Assembly: GCA_000310025.1 (NCBI GenBank)
Contig: FN649742.1
Coordinates: forward strand, 1,027,182 to 1,091,181
DNA from: Ectocarpus siliculosus
Lineage: Eukaryota > Sar > Phaeophyceae > Ectocarpales > Ectocarpaceae
Reading direction: 5' to 3'
Length of the DNA stretch: 64,000 bases
The notes beneath the pieces were generated by a model, which saw nothing but the letters and a program-made list of their open reading frames with translations, did no database searches and was not told where the DNA came from. How positions within the stretch are numbered: position 1 is the stretch's first letter; each line of letters starts with the position of its first letter. A program made the translations under genes and the position numbers. Below, one piece after another: positions 34,966-47,559 of the stretch.

Positions 34966-35861
34966 CTGAAAAGGTTGCGCGCAACAGCAGAAAGCTGGTT
35001 CAACTCAGATGTGACCGTGAGGCATTTCTCGCGTCCAAAGAAAAATCAAAGAGTGAAAACAGCTTTCCGGTGGAGGGTATGACCTGCTTGAGGTGCCCGT
35101 GTACTTTGGTGCCACGCCGAGGTCTGTGTGAGGAGCACGAGGTGGTGAAAGAACTGGGCTCAGCCTTGTCCAATCTGGGGAGGGGATGAAACAAAATTGA
35201 CCCCGCTGAAACCTGCGGCGTGATTTTTCGTCCGTACTTTTTTTCAATTTCCTATAGGCGGCAACACGTGTGTACACAGCTGCACAGCTGCACACAGCTG
35301 AACGGCGGTGCTATGTCGTCGCCTCTTATTAGCGGCATGGAACCAACCCTACTCTAAAAGTAGGTGGGATAATAGCAGTAAAAGCGATTCGGACAATGAG
35401 GTGCAATTTGTCCGCCAAAAGACAAAAAGTGCAACAACAGGGGGGGGGCATCAGGGTCCAAAATAGCTCAGCAAAGGAGGGTGGCGCCGCAGATGCCAAC
35501 AACGGCGACGGTAGCGACGAAAGCGATGACAGCGATGAAGACAGCGACTGAAGACCTACCTGTGTTTCGTAAATTTAATGTAGATGTATTTTTTGTGTCG
35601 TGGGTCGTAGGGGTAAAAGTTTTTTTTTGCCCTCAAGTAGCGCGTCATCCTATCCTATTTCAGAAGATTTTTCGATGTTGAGTGAAAGTTCGGAAAATTG
35701 CATGTTGTCTGTAGGAAAGAAATAAAAGGGCACATTACTACTTCGCCTATCGCCGACAGGTGAACTCTGCAGCAGTCCAACAGTCAACAGCCTCGCGACC
35801 CGCTCGTTTGTGTGTACTAGAAGTACATACTTGTATATGCGTCGCGAAAGTAACATACTGA

Positions 35862-35965
35862 ATCGCCGAACGTCGCCAAAAAAGTTTTTTTTTCCATCAA
35901 TAAAATTTGCCGAAAAAAAATCGTGAAACGCCGAAATACAAAAAAAAAGGCCTCTCCGAAAACGC
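35862..35965 (+). repeat. Degenerate CGCCGAAA-motif repeat, block 2
   Basis: Same motif class as 34255-34400, here between poly-A and poly-T runs (for example AATCGCCGAACGTCGCC and GAAACGCCGAAATAC). Probably part of the same repeat family. Confidence 0.55.
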
Positions 35966-36107
35966 TACTCCCCCATTCCACCGGAGAGGGAAGAGATCAT
36001 GCCCGAGCAGACCACACAAACATAGCATAACAACATGCTGTTTGATGTTGTGTGATGCTGCGCTGGGTCAGCTGTAGTTCCTTGCGGCGTTATTTTTGTT
36101 GGGTTTA

Positions 36108-36255
36108 CAAGGCGCGCCTCGGGAGTGGGCTCATCAGATCATGGTAGTAGTATCACCGAGGTGATGCAAGATGAAAGCAAAGCATGTGTTGGTGTGAGTC
36201 AGCTGCCAGCTGCCATCAGTGACGTTTCCCAAGCTCGAACAGCTCACACAGCTGA
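36108..36255 (-). repeat. Dispersed repeat, copy 2
   Basis: Reverse-complement copy of 30664-30832. Both ends and several internal blocks match. It lacks the expansion of the CATCTTGCAT unit seen in copy 1. Confidence 0.7.
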
Positions 36256-36599
36256 CGACCTATTTTCCTGATGCTTTCGACTCCAAGAGCCCAGCAAACG
36301 AACGACGGATTCAAAAAACAAGAGAGGAGTACGAATGTTCTCCCGTGCTACCCCGCATATTACTTGGATACACATACAATACCCCGACAATCGCTTGTTT
36401 CTTCTGATGTAATCCCATAAGGGTGCCACCGATAGAACATCCGACGGACCAATTACCCAACACCTTCCTTCTGCACCTTCCCAGCGTAACATACACAAGA
36501 CGGCTACCGAACTGTCTTGTTGAGCCTGTTACCCACAGGGGAGATATCGCTGTGTGCTGCTCGGGAAACCATGGGAAATACAGGTAGCTTTCTCTGACG

Positions 36600-36748
36600 C
36601 TATGAATTCATTCCTATTTTATCTTAGACTCTTTTCTTAGATAGAGATGGATTCGTTGGGTCATCTTCAGAAAAAAAAAAAACTATGGATTCATTGCTAC
36701 TTTATCTTAAACTCTTTTCTTCGATAGAGATGAATTCGTTGGGTCATA
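36600..36748 (+). repeat. Tandem duplication of a 66-bp unit
   Basis: The unit starting TATGAATTCATTCCTA (about 36601) recurs as TATGGATTCATTGCTA (about 36684). Both run through CTCTTTTCTT, GATAGAGATG and ATTCGTTGGGTCAT, separated by a short A-rich linker; period about 83 bases. Confidence 0.8.
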
Positions 36749-36829
36749 GTGATGAAATAAAAAAAATAATACTTCATTGTAGTGCACCTCGGGAATTCCC
36801 GGGGGGGGTTCCCCCGCCGTGGTGGGTTC

Positions 36830-37475
36830 TCCCGGTACTGTCGGTGATTACCGCCACGTATCGGTGGTACGTACCGGGAACCGCCGAAGACCGTACCGCC
36901 GAAAAACGGAATACCGCCTCCCGTCGAAAAAGTACCGGCACATTGCAGTACCGCCGAAAAGTACCGACGCAGTACCGCGAAAAGGACGAGCTGATCGATT
37001 AATGTTAGCTTACACGCTTCACGAATGTCCATGAGGCTGCTCAATTTGACCATAGGTATGCATAGCAGGTGAACTCACGAAATCATAGGGGGAATTATGC
37101 TCTTAACGGTACATTACAAAAGGCCCATGCCATAAAGAAAAGAGGTTCGCCGGTTGATGGGGCGCCGAAGGGCACCGAATGTAGTTTGGCATCGCCTTCA
37201 GTTTGATATTTTGGTCTTCCCGCGACCGCCGAAGGCGATACCGCCAGGTAATACCGCCTTCTTTTGGTGGTACCGCCATATTTCATTTCTGCCAGCAAAA
37301 TACCGCCGGGAACCGCAGAAGGCGGTACCGCCATAGTTCACAACTGCCAGAAAAATTCCGACATATTTGGTAGTACCGGGAGCCGCCAAAGCCGGTACCG
37401 GGAGCCGCCGAAAAGAGTACGGCCAAATTGAAATACCACCCCGCCGGCATCCGCCTAAAAACACGGTACCGAGGT
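36830..37475 (+). repeat. Field of degenerate GTACCGCCGAA-type repeats
   Basis: The words TACCGCC, ACCGCCGAA, GTACCGGGAGCCGCC and their reverse complements recur more than 20 times at irregular spacing, in both orientations. Flanking sequence is AT-rich. It does not form a constant-length satellite, and open frames across it are by-products of the low complexity. Confidence 0.65.
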
Positions 37476-39549
37476 GTACCCTGGAAAATTTTACAAATCT
37501 GTGTACAGCAGTATGCATAGTGTTACATTCTCCAAATTGTACCCTTGAAGCATGGCAAAAAAGGATGGTGGAGTGTTGATTGACTTTGATGGGTCGTCGA
37601 GGATACGATCAAGAGTTCTAATCCTAACGGCACTCTTTCTTTTTCCAATCTGTGTAGGCCTTTTTTTTTTCTCTCTGGCTTGCGTTTGTTTTCCCACTTG
37701 TTTTTTCTTCCCGCTGTTGTTCTCGTCTACAAAATGCATGTATGCATACCTGTTGTCTGGTTCGAGAATATTTTCACAAAATAGAAATGGTGGACGTGCT
37801 TGATTTTCTTTTTGGGTATTTTTTTATTGATCAGTTTTGGGGACGCAGGGTATACAGAGGTATGCACGGCCATCGGTTCATGCCCGCTAAAAGAATCCGG
37901 CCTATCTCGTTACCCTCTTGTTGAGTGTTGACGTCCAGAATAAATGGGCCAACGCACGTCGAAAAATTGACAAGGCTTGTCCGCTCTATTTGTCCCGCAC
38001 TAGGACTGCAATTTTTTTCGTTGACCAGCCGATTGATGTAGCACGGTCGATCCAAACTATAAAGGAACACACACAACAGGCGAAAATTCCACTATGAAAA
38101 CTGTCTCGAATTCATCACGGTTCTCTTTCTTTCTTTCTTCCTTCGTGTGTCGTGGTGCTTCGTCGAGCAGCGCCGCTGCGTCTGCCCGTGGTGCTGTTGA
38201 GGAAGCAACCAGATCTCCCAGCAAGAGGAAGATATCTGAGGACCTCGAGAGCACGCCTTCGCCGCACAAAGCCGGCGTCCAGAGACACATCGCCATGCCC
38301 AAGCCGATGAAGCTGTGATTATTTGTTTGGCGGTCACCCGATCATTTTCTCGGCACCTTACCTAGAAAACGCAAGGGCATTCTTAAAATGTGAAGAACGT
38401 AAATACGAACTGTAGATGAAGGACATGTGCTTGTGAGCATCGTTAGTGTAGCTCCAGGCTAGATCGAGTTTTGGCAACACCCCTCCTCCAAAAGCATTGC
38501 TCCAGGACAGGGGCGAGTGGGATGAGCGGGGCGAGTGGGAAGAGCCACAACGCAAGTGTAATTTGAAGCCTGCACACCGGGCAGTGTCAGGAAGCAGTTT
38601 TTTTGGTGGAAGGATCCATGGTGTAGATGTCTTGTTCCAGCGTTGTGCCTTTTGTAAGTGGGCTTGACGTCTCGTGTGTACTGTTGTTAATTGATGGTTT
38701 CCATTTTGGGGCGCGCAACTCCTGGATTGCTTGCGCTGCTCTCGCGTACAAGACGTATTTTCCTGTAAAGAGGAGCAGACACGACACGTGTGGGGTATGT
38801 AGATAATGCAGTACAGGTTCGTATGTTCGTAGATGCCCTTCCTTCTTCAATTGAATCGAATTTTTCGGAGGACGTGATTGTCAAGCGGGGAACTCGCGGA
38901 AGGTGTTGTTGCCAACGCCTATGAGCCTCGTGCACCAATGCCCTATGCACCGCTAAGGCTTGACTTCTTTCTTACAATCATGCTGCCGTTGAGAAACGGG
39001 ATGGTCTCGTTTATTCTTCGCAGGAAAAACGAGCATTTCGACGCAAAACTCGCGGTCGCCCAACGCGCACCTCTGTGTGTGGCGTAGCACATCAACCAGG
39101 AAATCTGACCAGATGTCGTTGGTTTCATGTAGAAAAGGGCATTTTGGTGTCGTCAATGTATTGGAACTGTCGTGTGCGATAGTCAATGTTTTGGGGTTGC
39201 CGTGTGCGATATTGGGAACCCGTGTCTCTTCCTCCCCCATCCCCCACCAAGTACAGCATCAGCGCCCTTCGTAGTACAGTCATGCGCCACCTGAGCGCTA
39301 CACATTCGCGGGTAGATGCAGTGAAAAAGCAAACGTGTCTAACGAACGCATTCCTTCGGTTGTACTGTCCACTCGAGCTAGCAATATGGAAACACCCTCG
39401 CCACAGCTGCCACCTATCTTTTCCCCCGTTTGAACACTCCGAACAAACGGGCAAGGCCTCTATTTATTACGTCTCTATGACATTGCTGCTCTCGGGCAGC
39501 CAGCACCCGGTCGTAGCCCGCTCTCCTTAAAAGCTGGTGCATAATTTAG
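37476..39549. other. Intergenic, no supportable gene
   Basis: A 74-codon ATG frame at 38094-38318 (Ser/Ala then Lys-rich, SPSKRKISEDLES) is the best candidate for a small gene, but no splice or homology support is visible. The remainder is AT-rich with homopolymer T and A runs. Confidence 0.4.
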
Positions 39550-40580
39550 CTAGCGACGACGCTTTCGCTTGTTCCATTTCTGTTTCTTTTTGCCGGGGGC
39601 GGGCGAACCGTTACTGTCCTTTGCTGCGGCGGAAGGATCCGCCTTGGGAACGATAACAAACAGCCCGAGGGACAGAAACAGCAATAGTGAATCAAGACAC
39701 GCACGTCAGCGACATCGCAAACACTCTCAACCGACGGCCGTTTACGCGTAGTTTCAGTTCCTCTACGGTCAATGATAACGGTACACCTGAGAGGCGGGGT
39801 CGATACACAAGCCGCTGCGGTTACACGCACGCAGTCACCGGTCGGACGTGACAACGCGCTGACCGAGAACAACACACCTACGAGTATGCCGACCTCCCCC
39901 AAGGACGTGTAACTTGCACGTTGTCGCCGCCAGACTACACTGCAACGCCCGCACGCGCAGGCTCCCGGCAAAATTTCGATCCGGCACGACCGCTCCCTGG
40001 ACGGCCCCGAAAACAACAAAAGACGGTACGCTAGGCACATCCCCCAACAGGACCTACCACTTCTCCGTTTGGCGAAGCTTTGAGCAGCCTCATGAGCATC
40101 TCTCTGTTGTGGAACACCCCATCGGCGGTGTCAAGAAGTGAGTTGAACCTGTCTCCTCTAACCTAGAAGCCGCGCGTTACGCAAGCACCACGCAAGAGGA
40201 AAAAGACGATCGGCGTGCTTCATTGCGGGCCTGGCCATTGCGATGGGTGCTTGTCTCGGATAAGACTTGTAGACATACGGAACTACGCGAAGGCTGTGCC
40301 AACCGAAGTTTGATGAAAAACGAACGCACGATGTACTGGCATCACCGACAACTGATTCATTGGAAAGTCGTCAGAAAACATATAATGATGATCCACGATC
40401 GACTACGACGACGGCGCCAAACACATGACCGACCCTCCCTCTCCGCCCAAGCCGCCACCCCGGCAGCTATCACAGGTCTTGGACTCGCGATCTCACCTTG
40501 AACGTCAAGTATACCGCCTTGGGCTTTGTGCGTGAAACCACCGTCCCGCCGAGCCTGACCAACCGCGGCATCCTCTCCGC
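39550..40580 (-). CDS. 3' part of an unknown gene with a very basic C-terminal tail
   Basis: Two terminal exons join in phase 0: 40058-40148 (FNSLLDTADGVFHNREMLMR, then LLKASPNGEV; acceptor ACAG, donor GTAGGT) and 39550-39642 (ADPSAAAKDSNGSPAPGKKK, then QKWNKRKRRR and TAG). The tail resembles nuclear or nucleolar localisation signals. A further exon-like segment at 40497-40580 (MPRLVRLGGTVVSRTKPKAV) with good splice sites lies upstream but its outgoing phase (0) does not match the phase-2 entry of the next exon, so an exon is missing or that segment is not part of the gene. More coding-looking sequence sits at about 41220-41330. Family not recognised. A hydrophobic run upstream of 39642 is the intron's pyrimidine tract read in frame, not a membrane helix. 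Confidence 0.45.
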
Positions 40581-43500
40581 CTGAGGAACGCCCAGAGCAT
40601 TGGATCAAACGTTGTGTTTTTGGTTTCACGAAAGGAGATCTAGGTGGAGGACAAGTCACAACTTTGACATCAGACAAAATGGAGAGAGTGAAACTAGAAA
40701 GATGCGTAAAATCGGCCCTTGTTGCGCCGTCAAACAGAACAGCTCAATTATTCTATGTTTAGCTCAACTAATAGCCCCATTTCCCGGCATTGCCCCTCCT
40801 TCATGAATACACGGGACAAAGATCAGATTGGACAGCACAGCAACACAGTATCACAATCAGCAACGCGGAGTCTTCTCGGGCAGCGGCAGCATTTTCACGA
40901 GAAACAGCGGGGCCGTTGTCAGGATGTTTTCACCCACGTTTGCTCACCCCAAAGAAATTGTGCGTCCCGATGGAAAGTAATCTTAGCTCCGGCAGATATG
41001 AGATCTGGCTGACCCAATGCTGCGTGGGGCAACAAAGCGGGTTGTTCGGCGAGGGGGAGTCGGGACAACATGAATAAGTGCACGCGTACCGCAACCACCA
41101 CGCCCAAGTGCACGATGGATGTCATCATTCTAGCGCGACATGCCGTGGTCCTTGTGTTTTCAAGCATCTCCGTATGCTATTGCAGGCAGGAAACCAACCT
41201 CGGGCTTCCGCCACCAACTGGATACTCACATCCCAAAGATCAACCATATTTACTGCCAATAGCTCGCCAGAGAGGGTTGTGCGCCCGCAACACTTTTCGT
41301 CAATTTTATCGAGTACTTCAACTCGACCAGGCTCCAAGCGCACGAACAACAACAGAAACATGACAATCAGATCCGCGCCGCGCACCCTGGAGCCCCAGCA
41401 AGCGTCGGGGAAGAAGCCATACCCATGACATCGGTCAAAACCGGCTTTGGGCTTCCATAGCGGTTGCCACGCGCACGTAGCAAGTGTCACTCACCCTAGC
41501 GAATGTATGAGTAGCAGCGGTCATGATGGCCGTGAAGCCAAGTCCCAGGTATCTAGGTGTGGAAAAGACAGAAAGCGAGGGGTGGACGGGGCGAGAGAGA
41601 GGAGCACCCCACAGGAAAAAAAAAAGGCACGGGAGTGGATAGCTTAAGGAGTACTACGTTCAGGATCCACGAGATATTTCGGCCATAAGCAAGGCAGTGT
41701 AGCGCGGGCATCACACACCACTCCATCACCACATTTCCACAAACACTAATGGGTACCTATGCGGACCCCCTTTCAGGCGTCTGGCCGGTACGGCACGTCG
41801 GCTACCTCATTTATCCTGCTCGAATTGGTCGGGACAGCTCTAACGCGTGATCCCACGAGAAAAAAGACGATTCAACCAGCCACACTCCAACGTCCAAGAC
41901 CATTGACGCACGCGCTTAGCGCAAAGGACCCAGTGCGTCACGACGTTGCGTCGTCACCGCCGCCGATCATGCACACCTACAGAACGCATGCTACAGCTCA
42001 TAACGCCTACAGAAAAATGTGCTACGAGCTTACCCCCACGGTTCCCAAGTTGTGGTTGGAAGGTGAGGCTCCAGGACGCCGACGTAGAACGACCAGTAGA
42101 GGCCGTTTACCACCGTTACGGAGCTCGATATTCTAACGTTCCTCTGTGAGACACAAGAGGGCAGAGAGAGGGTGGGGACTCGGCGAGTGCAGTCTCTGAT
42201 TCGTTGGGTCGCGTTGGTGCGCATGCCTATTGTATACATCTCAGGACCTTGTAGTTGGTCCGAAGAGCTTAACTAGGGCGGGAGCCGAGAGAAGCAGAAG
42301 TGGCACATTTCCGTTGAGGATATCAACGACTACTCAGCGCTCGTTTTGAGTTAAAATTTTGGATCCTGTTCAAGCTATAGACTACATAGTCGTATACAAC
42401 GCGTAAATCATCCAGGGCTCTCGATAATCGTTCCAGCACTCTTTGCATGAGAGACGCTGCCCGCCAAAAGCGGGCTATCGTTAGGGTCTCTCGGTGGGTG
42501 CATGCGGTTCCAGTCACCCGCCAGCGAGTGGAGGACAGTTTGAAACACATGACTGACAGCCTTAACCTCATTCCCTTGAGTTCCGCCACGGAGTAGCCCT
42601 CCAGGAACGGTAAGTATTTCCTCTGTAGACACGAGGCTTGTGGCGCACACCCGCTCAAACAACAAGGCCTCGTTTCAAAAGCTGTCAACAGCCGACGTGC
42701 CGAAAATCAAGCGATAGTCTATACAAGCAGCCGATGAGACACTCAATGAACACAATTGGTACACTAATATCTTGAGCAAGTTTTGAGCTCAAGTTCGAAT
42801 ACTTTCAACCCCAAAGTCCAAACATTTCCTCGATTTGCCAAAGGAAAACACTGAACCTTAACCTTTTGAGATACCGACCTTTTGGGCGGCAGGTGGTGTC
42901 TACAGGCTACAGCAGTATACCGGGCTACCGCAGGTGACATCACACAAGATACCATCCCCCTGGACCGATTTTCAAAGCTCTATTACGCCACAGCACAGGG
43001 AGTGCCGGTGCCGAACAAGGAGGAATGACCACCGGCCGATCGAGAGCTTTTCGATAACGTTTCGTTCGATTCATGCATCATCTTCATGGTGGAGTAGTAG
43101 TCGAGAGTTTGAAATCGGTCCATGGAGCGTGGCATCTAACGCCACCAACGGTGTGCATTACTCATCCAGACCGCGCGCGATCGCCCCTGCAAGAAATTGA
43201 CTTGCGCTACGGCTTGGTCCGCGGTTTTGTGCAGACATGGTACATGGCACCACAGCAGCCACACCGCTGCCGATTCTGAAGCCCGATAGGGATTCAGTTT
43301 CTGTCGCGGAAAGTCTCGTTCGATTTTGACCCCACCAAAAAGTGACCCCACTCTCTGCATTTTCACTTGGTTGTAGAGCAGGAGATCTCCGGCCTCTTCT
43401 CTACAAGAAAGTTGCTTTCTTCGGTCGATGTTTCTCGAGATTCCACCGACAGGATTTCGTGTGGGTTGGAAGAGGTGTCCCTCCTGGCCCGTTCCTCCCC

Positions 43501-44906
43501 TCCTGCGAGTTTGGTGCTAACGCTTGTGTCAGCTTGTGAGAACGCGTCCGTTGTTGTATGTCATATTCGTAGATCTCCCCCGTGCGCGAACAACCGAACC
43601 ACCCCTCCCTCCACATTACCCCCAGTTTTACCCCCACTGGTCGCAAGTACAGCCGCACCCACGACGGGAAGGATGCACGTCCACGGTTCGTACAGAATCA
43701 TGCACGAAAGTCGACGACTTAGGACACAGCCCTGTCAACAATGCCTGAAAGATGCCTCAAACTTGCGCCGATAACCACTGCTGTGTCTGACAAGGCAAGG
43801 CTGTGCTCGAAGGCAGAGCACATCTCACCAGCACTCAACCTCATCAGGATATTGTGTGTACAATATTTCTGTTTCTCCTCCCAGACTGACTACGGAGTAC
43901 AGCAGTATACAGTAGTCTGTGGACCAATGACAGAAGTCAGCATATTCTATTGTCTCTTCCAGCTCTTCCAGACTGATTGTGCTGATTGTGACTAGTCACC
44001 ATGTCAGTCTCACCATCTACTGGAGTGGCACGAAAGTCTCTTCTCAAAACTTCAACATACATACATGTACATGAACCCGATAGGCACATGAAACGTTCTC
44101 CTCTTGCCCCTAGTATACAGGCCACACATATCGCAAGAGGTCAACTTCATCAGGATGTGCACCAACCTGCTTGCAGAACTACTGCTGTACTGCTGTCGTG
44201 AGGTTGCACAAATTTATTTTTGGTCTCCCAGACTGACTTGAGTACCACAGAGTAGTCGGCACACAGTGGCATCGAATCTCTTGTCAGGGCGTGTCTTCCC
44301 TGCACTTCTCTGGACAGGATCTATGGTGGTACTACATGTATTTGTACGGCATACATACGCAGCCAATTGCCAACCATGGGACTTCTAAAGATGCGCAATT
44401 CGACTGCCAACTGCCAACTATTGGCCTTCTATAGATAGATACGCAATTCGACTGCCAACCATGGTGGGTGTACAGGTCATACGCCTTGACTTCCCGACTG
44501 TCTTGTCGCACACACCCAAGACTGCAGGGATCATGTACGCCCGGATTGCGCCTTCGCGGCTCTCCTTTTCCTGTTCGCGTTGAGTCCGGTTATGGAGAGG
44601 AACCTCCTCCTCACAAAGCACTGCCGGCACGAAAAAATGATGCGTCCACCCCAGCAACGACCCACTTATTTGCGTCCGGAACGGACTCCGGCGGCAATCC
44701 TCTCCCCTGACGACTCCGTTTTACCCCTGGGAGGTGGTACGCGTCAGGCCGGGCTAGCAGCTGCGCGGGCAAGTCGTTCCGCAATGCGTACGAACGAAAC
44801 CGCCTCTGCGCGCGCCAACGCCAACCAAAGAAGGATCTCACCGTGCCACCTCCCGCTCGCACGCCTTCCCCGCCGCCCTTCCACAACCCCGTCACACCCT
44901 ACAACC
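40581..44906. other. Gene-poor stretch
   Basis: Apart from exon-like segments near 40970-41040 and 41220-41330 on the minus strand, which may belong to the preceding gene, nothing can be called. A short direct repeat GCAATTCGACTGCCAAC occurs at about 44394 and 44442. Confidence 0.4.
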
Positions 44907-46331
44907 ATGTCCTCCAAGAGATCCTTCGCTTATGTCGAAGACTTCTCGTCGCACAATGAAGAAATCAAGGCGGCAACGCCCGCGAAGAAGACAGCGACCA
45001 AGTAATCTAGGATGGGCCCCCGAGAGGCCACCGGTCAGGTCACCGAAGAAGTGCCGCAGTGTCTGAACTTTTGCGAGAGCTTCGACCCGCCCTCCAGCGC
45101 CGAAGTCAAGATGTGAGAGCACAACATGCCCATCCTGTGAGTAAACCCTTTGCAGTGCTTATGCCTTGCCTGTCCTCTTTCACTTGTTGCGTACACGGCC
45201 CCGACTCCACCAGGTTTCTTTTCCTGGGCAGACCCTGCCCGCCTTGCCCTATGTGCCCACGTGCTTTCACCACTGCCAAAATATCCGCGTGCGTCATGCG
45301 CATGCCACAGCTGTGCCTGTCTACTTGACCACGACTTCATTTCCGCGTGCGACATGCCCTACTTATATATATTATGTACCTTCTGAATGATGTGTACACC
45401 CTTGTGCCTTTACAGTAGTGCTTGAGCTTGTCTCTTCCTGAGCTGCACTTTTCTATTCTACCAAATTTCTTTGCTATTGGGCTCGACCATTACTCTCGCA
45501 TCCGGCTTGCAAATGAACTCTGAACATGGCGAACTCTACATTTTGCCGCTGAACCTCGCAACCGTCAATATTCCGGATGTCCTTGCGCTATTTGCGTGCG
45601 TCATGCGCATGCCATGTGAACGGCCCAACCCGTACTGAGTGTACCTTGCGTCCTCTGCTCCACGTGTGTACGTACTGCCGCTGCTGCGCCTTTCTACTTG
45701 ACCACGACTTCATTTCCGAAGATGGCAAGGGTGGTCATTAAAATTGCATTTGCAAATCCTCATCCCGTCAACTGCTTCGTTGTTTAATTTTTGCCAACCC
45801 ACACAACTGCCAAACACCTTCAACCAACGCTCATTCCGTTTCCCTCCCCCCCCACGTTCCCTCCACCCGTTCTTGCAATATCATTGTAATTCAAGGTGCG
45901 GATGTGGTCATTGGACCAACTTTTCCAAGATCCAGGCGTTCATCCATAAGTCCGCCAAGAAGATCGACCCCCTCCCGTGTGTTGCTTGCTGCACGGACAT
46001 GGAACAGGCTGCCCCCTTCCACCCGTGCGGGAGAAAGACGTACCTCCACGTGGATCCTACCGCATGCTTTGAGGCTGGGACTCCAGTCGAACAGGCCGAC
46101 GATGACACGTGCTTTACTTGCGAGGAAAAGGTTCTACTGCGGAGGTTCGGCACCGGGGAACGCGCCGTGCGCTGCGCCAAATGCCACGCTAGTATTCGCC
46201 GACACAAGCTCAAGCACGCTCGACGTGCCCTCGTAGAATCGTACCTAATAATAGAACGCCTAGAACGTCAAAGTGCTCCCGCCCTCAAGTTCGGATCCCC
46301 TTCAAAGAAGGGCAAAGCGAACAAGCCTTAG
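44907..46331 (+). CDS. Cysteine-rich, probably zinc-binding small basic protein
   Basis: Two exons: 44907-45001 (ATG, MSSKRSFAYVEDFSSHN..., phase 2 at a GTAATC donor) and 45896-46331 (AAG acceptor, TAG stop). The join completes Lys32 and gives a 176-residue protein. The second exon carries paired cysteines and histidines: KCGCGHW, CVACCTD, HPCG, TCFTCEE and RCAKC, in a pattern compatible with two zinc ribbons or a treble clef, followed by a strongly basic helix (RRHKLKHARRALVE) and a Lys-rich end. Nucleic-acid binding is a reasonable guess but not shown. I do not recognise the family. The 894-base intron contains internal duplications, and one 51-base segment of it is repeated exactly downstream of the gene. 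Alternatively the second exon alone could start at the ATG at 45999. Confidence 0.6.
45202..45252 (+). repeat. 51-bp exact direct repeat, copy 1
   Basis: Identical to 46567-46617, 1365 bases away, starting CGACTCCACCAGG. It lies in the intron of the cysteine-rich gene. Related shorter duplications inside the same intron are GCGTGCGTCATGCGCATGCC (45289 and 45596) and TTGACCACGACTTCATTTCC (45326 and 45698). Confidence 0.9.
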
Positions 46332-46566
46332 TCCTGTTGAACGGACTTGTGTCCAATTTCGTTTTCTTCGCCCTGTGCGCTTTTCTTTGGAGGACCTGGT
46401 GTTCGACTCGTCCGCCTTCCTTGCGCTCTCATTATATCACTGCCTACGGAGATGGTTCCCTCGCCGTCTCTCTTTTTCTGGCGTTCTGAATTTCGCCTGG
46501 TTCCACTTGTGTCCGTTTTATCATTGCGTGACCTCGACATATTTTGTGGTGACGTATCGTAGCCCT

Positions 46567-46617
46567 CGACTCCACCAGGTTTCTTTTCCTGGGCAGACCC
46601 TGCCCGCCTTGCCCTAT
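46567..46617 (+). repeat. 51-bp exact direct repeat, copy 2
   Basis: Second copy of the segment at 45202-45252, lying about 240 bases after the stop codon of the cysteine-rich gene. The two copies therefore bracket its second exon. Confidence 0.9.
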
Positions 46618-47559
46618 CTTGGCCTCCCGTTCTTTTTCTACCTGATTTTCCTTGTCTGATGGGACCGCATTTCCCGCGTTTTTCGACTTCATTTTCCCGT
46701 GTGTAGTTGCATCCTCGGTCTTGAGTCCACTTTGCACTTGTGTCTATATGAGTGATCTGCGCGCCTGGCCTTGCCGCGGCCACTCCCCTCATCGCCGTCT
46801 TCGGGTACTACAGTACTTCGTAGGCGTATGTATCAGGATTTCGTGCTGAGTTCCTCGCCTGGAGGGACTGCCTTATTTTCCGTCTGTACGTCGATTCTTT
46901 TGCAGTTTGCCGTTTGTATGCTGTATTCGTTGTGCTGCAGACTCAAGCCGGGACGATCAAAAAAGCAATTCCACAACCTTCGCTTAAACACCGCCGGTGA
47001 GCCCATCGGGGCTACCCTCGGTCATTCTCTCCCGTATTTGTCCACCGGGGTAGTTGCGGCGGTTAACGCTTCCCCATCCACCCGTCAAATGTTGGCCTTA
47101 CCGTTATTGCCGACGATGGATACCATGCTCACGGCCGACGGCGCCCGGTCTTTTTGCCCGCTCTATTTCGTACTCATGCGCACGTCGAGTGGGGTTCAAG
47201 TCGAAAACGGGGAGAAATTGTGCCTCTTTCCTTCTTCCTTCTTCGCTTCTTTCATGTCACATCCATGGATGGACTTATCCATCATCTTCATCACCGCCCC
47301 CAACTACATCATCCTCGACCCCACACATACATACCCTCCCTGGGGAACAAGCGAAAGGGCTTCAGATGAGACCGGGGCTACCCCCGGGCTATTATGAAGG
47401 GATAACGCATTCGTGGCTGGCCTTTCGTAACATGGTCCCGTTGCGCTGCTGTTGTTTGGAACATGTCACCGTGACGTCTGCCTTTATGTGCTGGTGTGTC
47501 GGAGATCAGAGCTTCTTGTCGAAAGGAACAGCAGTGCAAATATCGTGTGCAGCAAATAC
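46618..47559. other. Unassigned stretch with overlapping open frames
   Basis: Two overlapping plus-strand frames (46771-47397 and 47054-47575) are long but start at non-ATG codons and have no recognisable domain. Later exons of the minus-strand gene that starts at 47796 should lie here but I could not identify them. Confidence 0.35.

Noticed and set aside
39643-39700. Apparent transmembrane helix LFLSLGLFVIVP before the basic tail
   Set aside because: It is the pyrimidine tract of an intron ending at an AAG acceptor; the exon at 39550-39642 joins in phase 0 to 40058-40148 without it.
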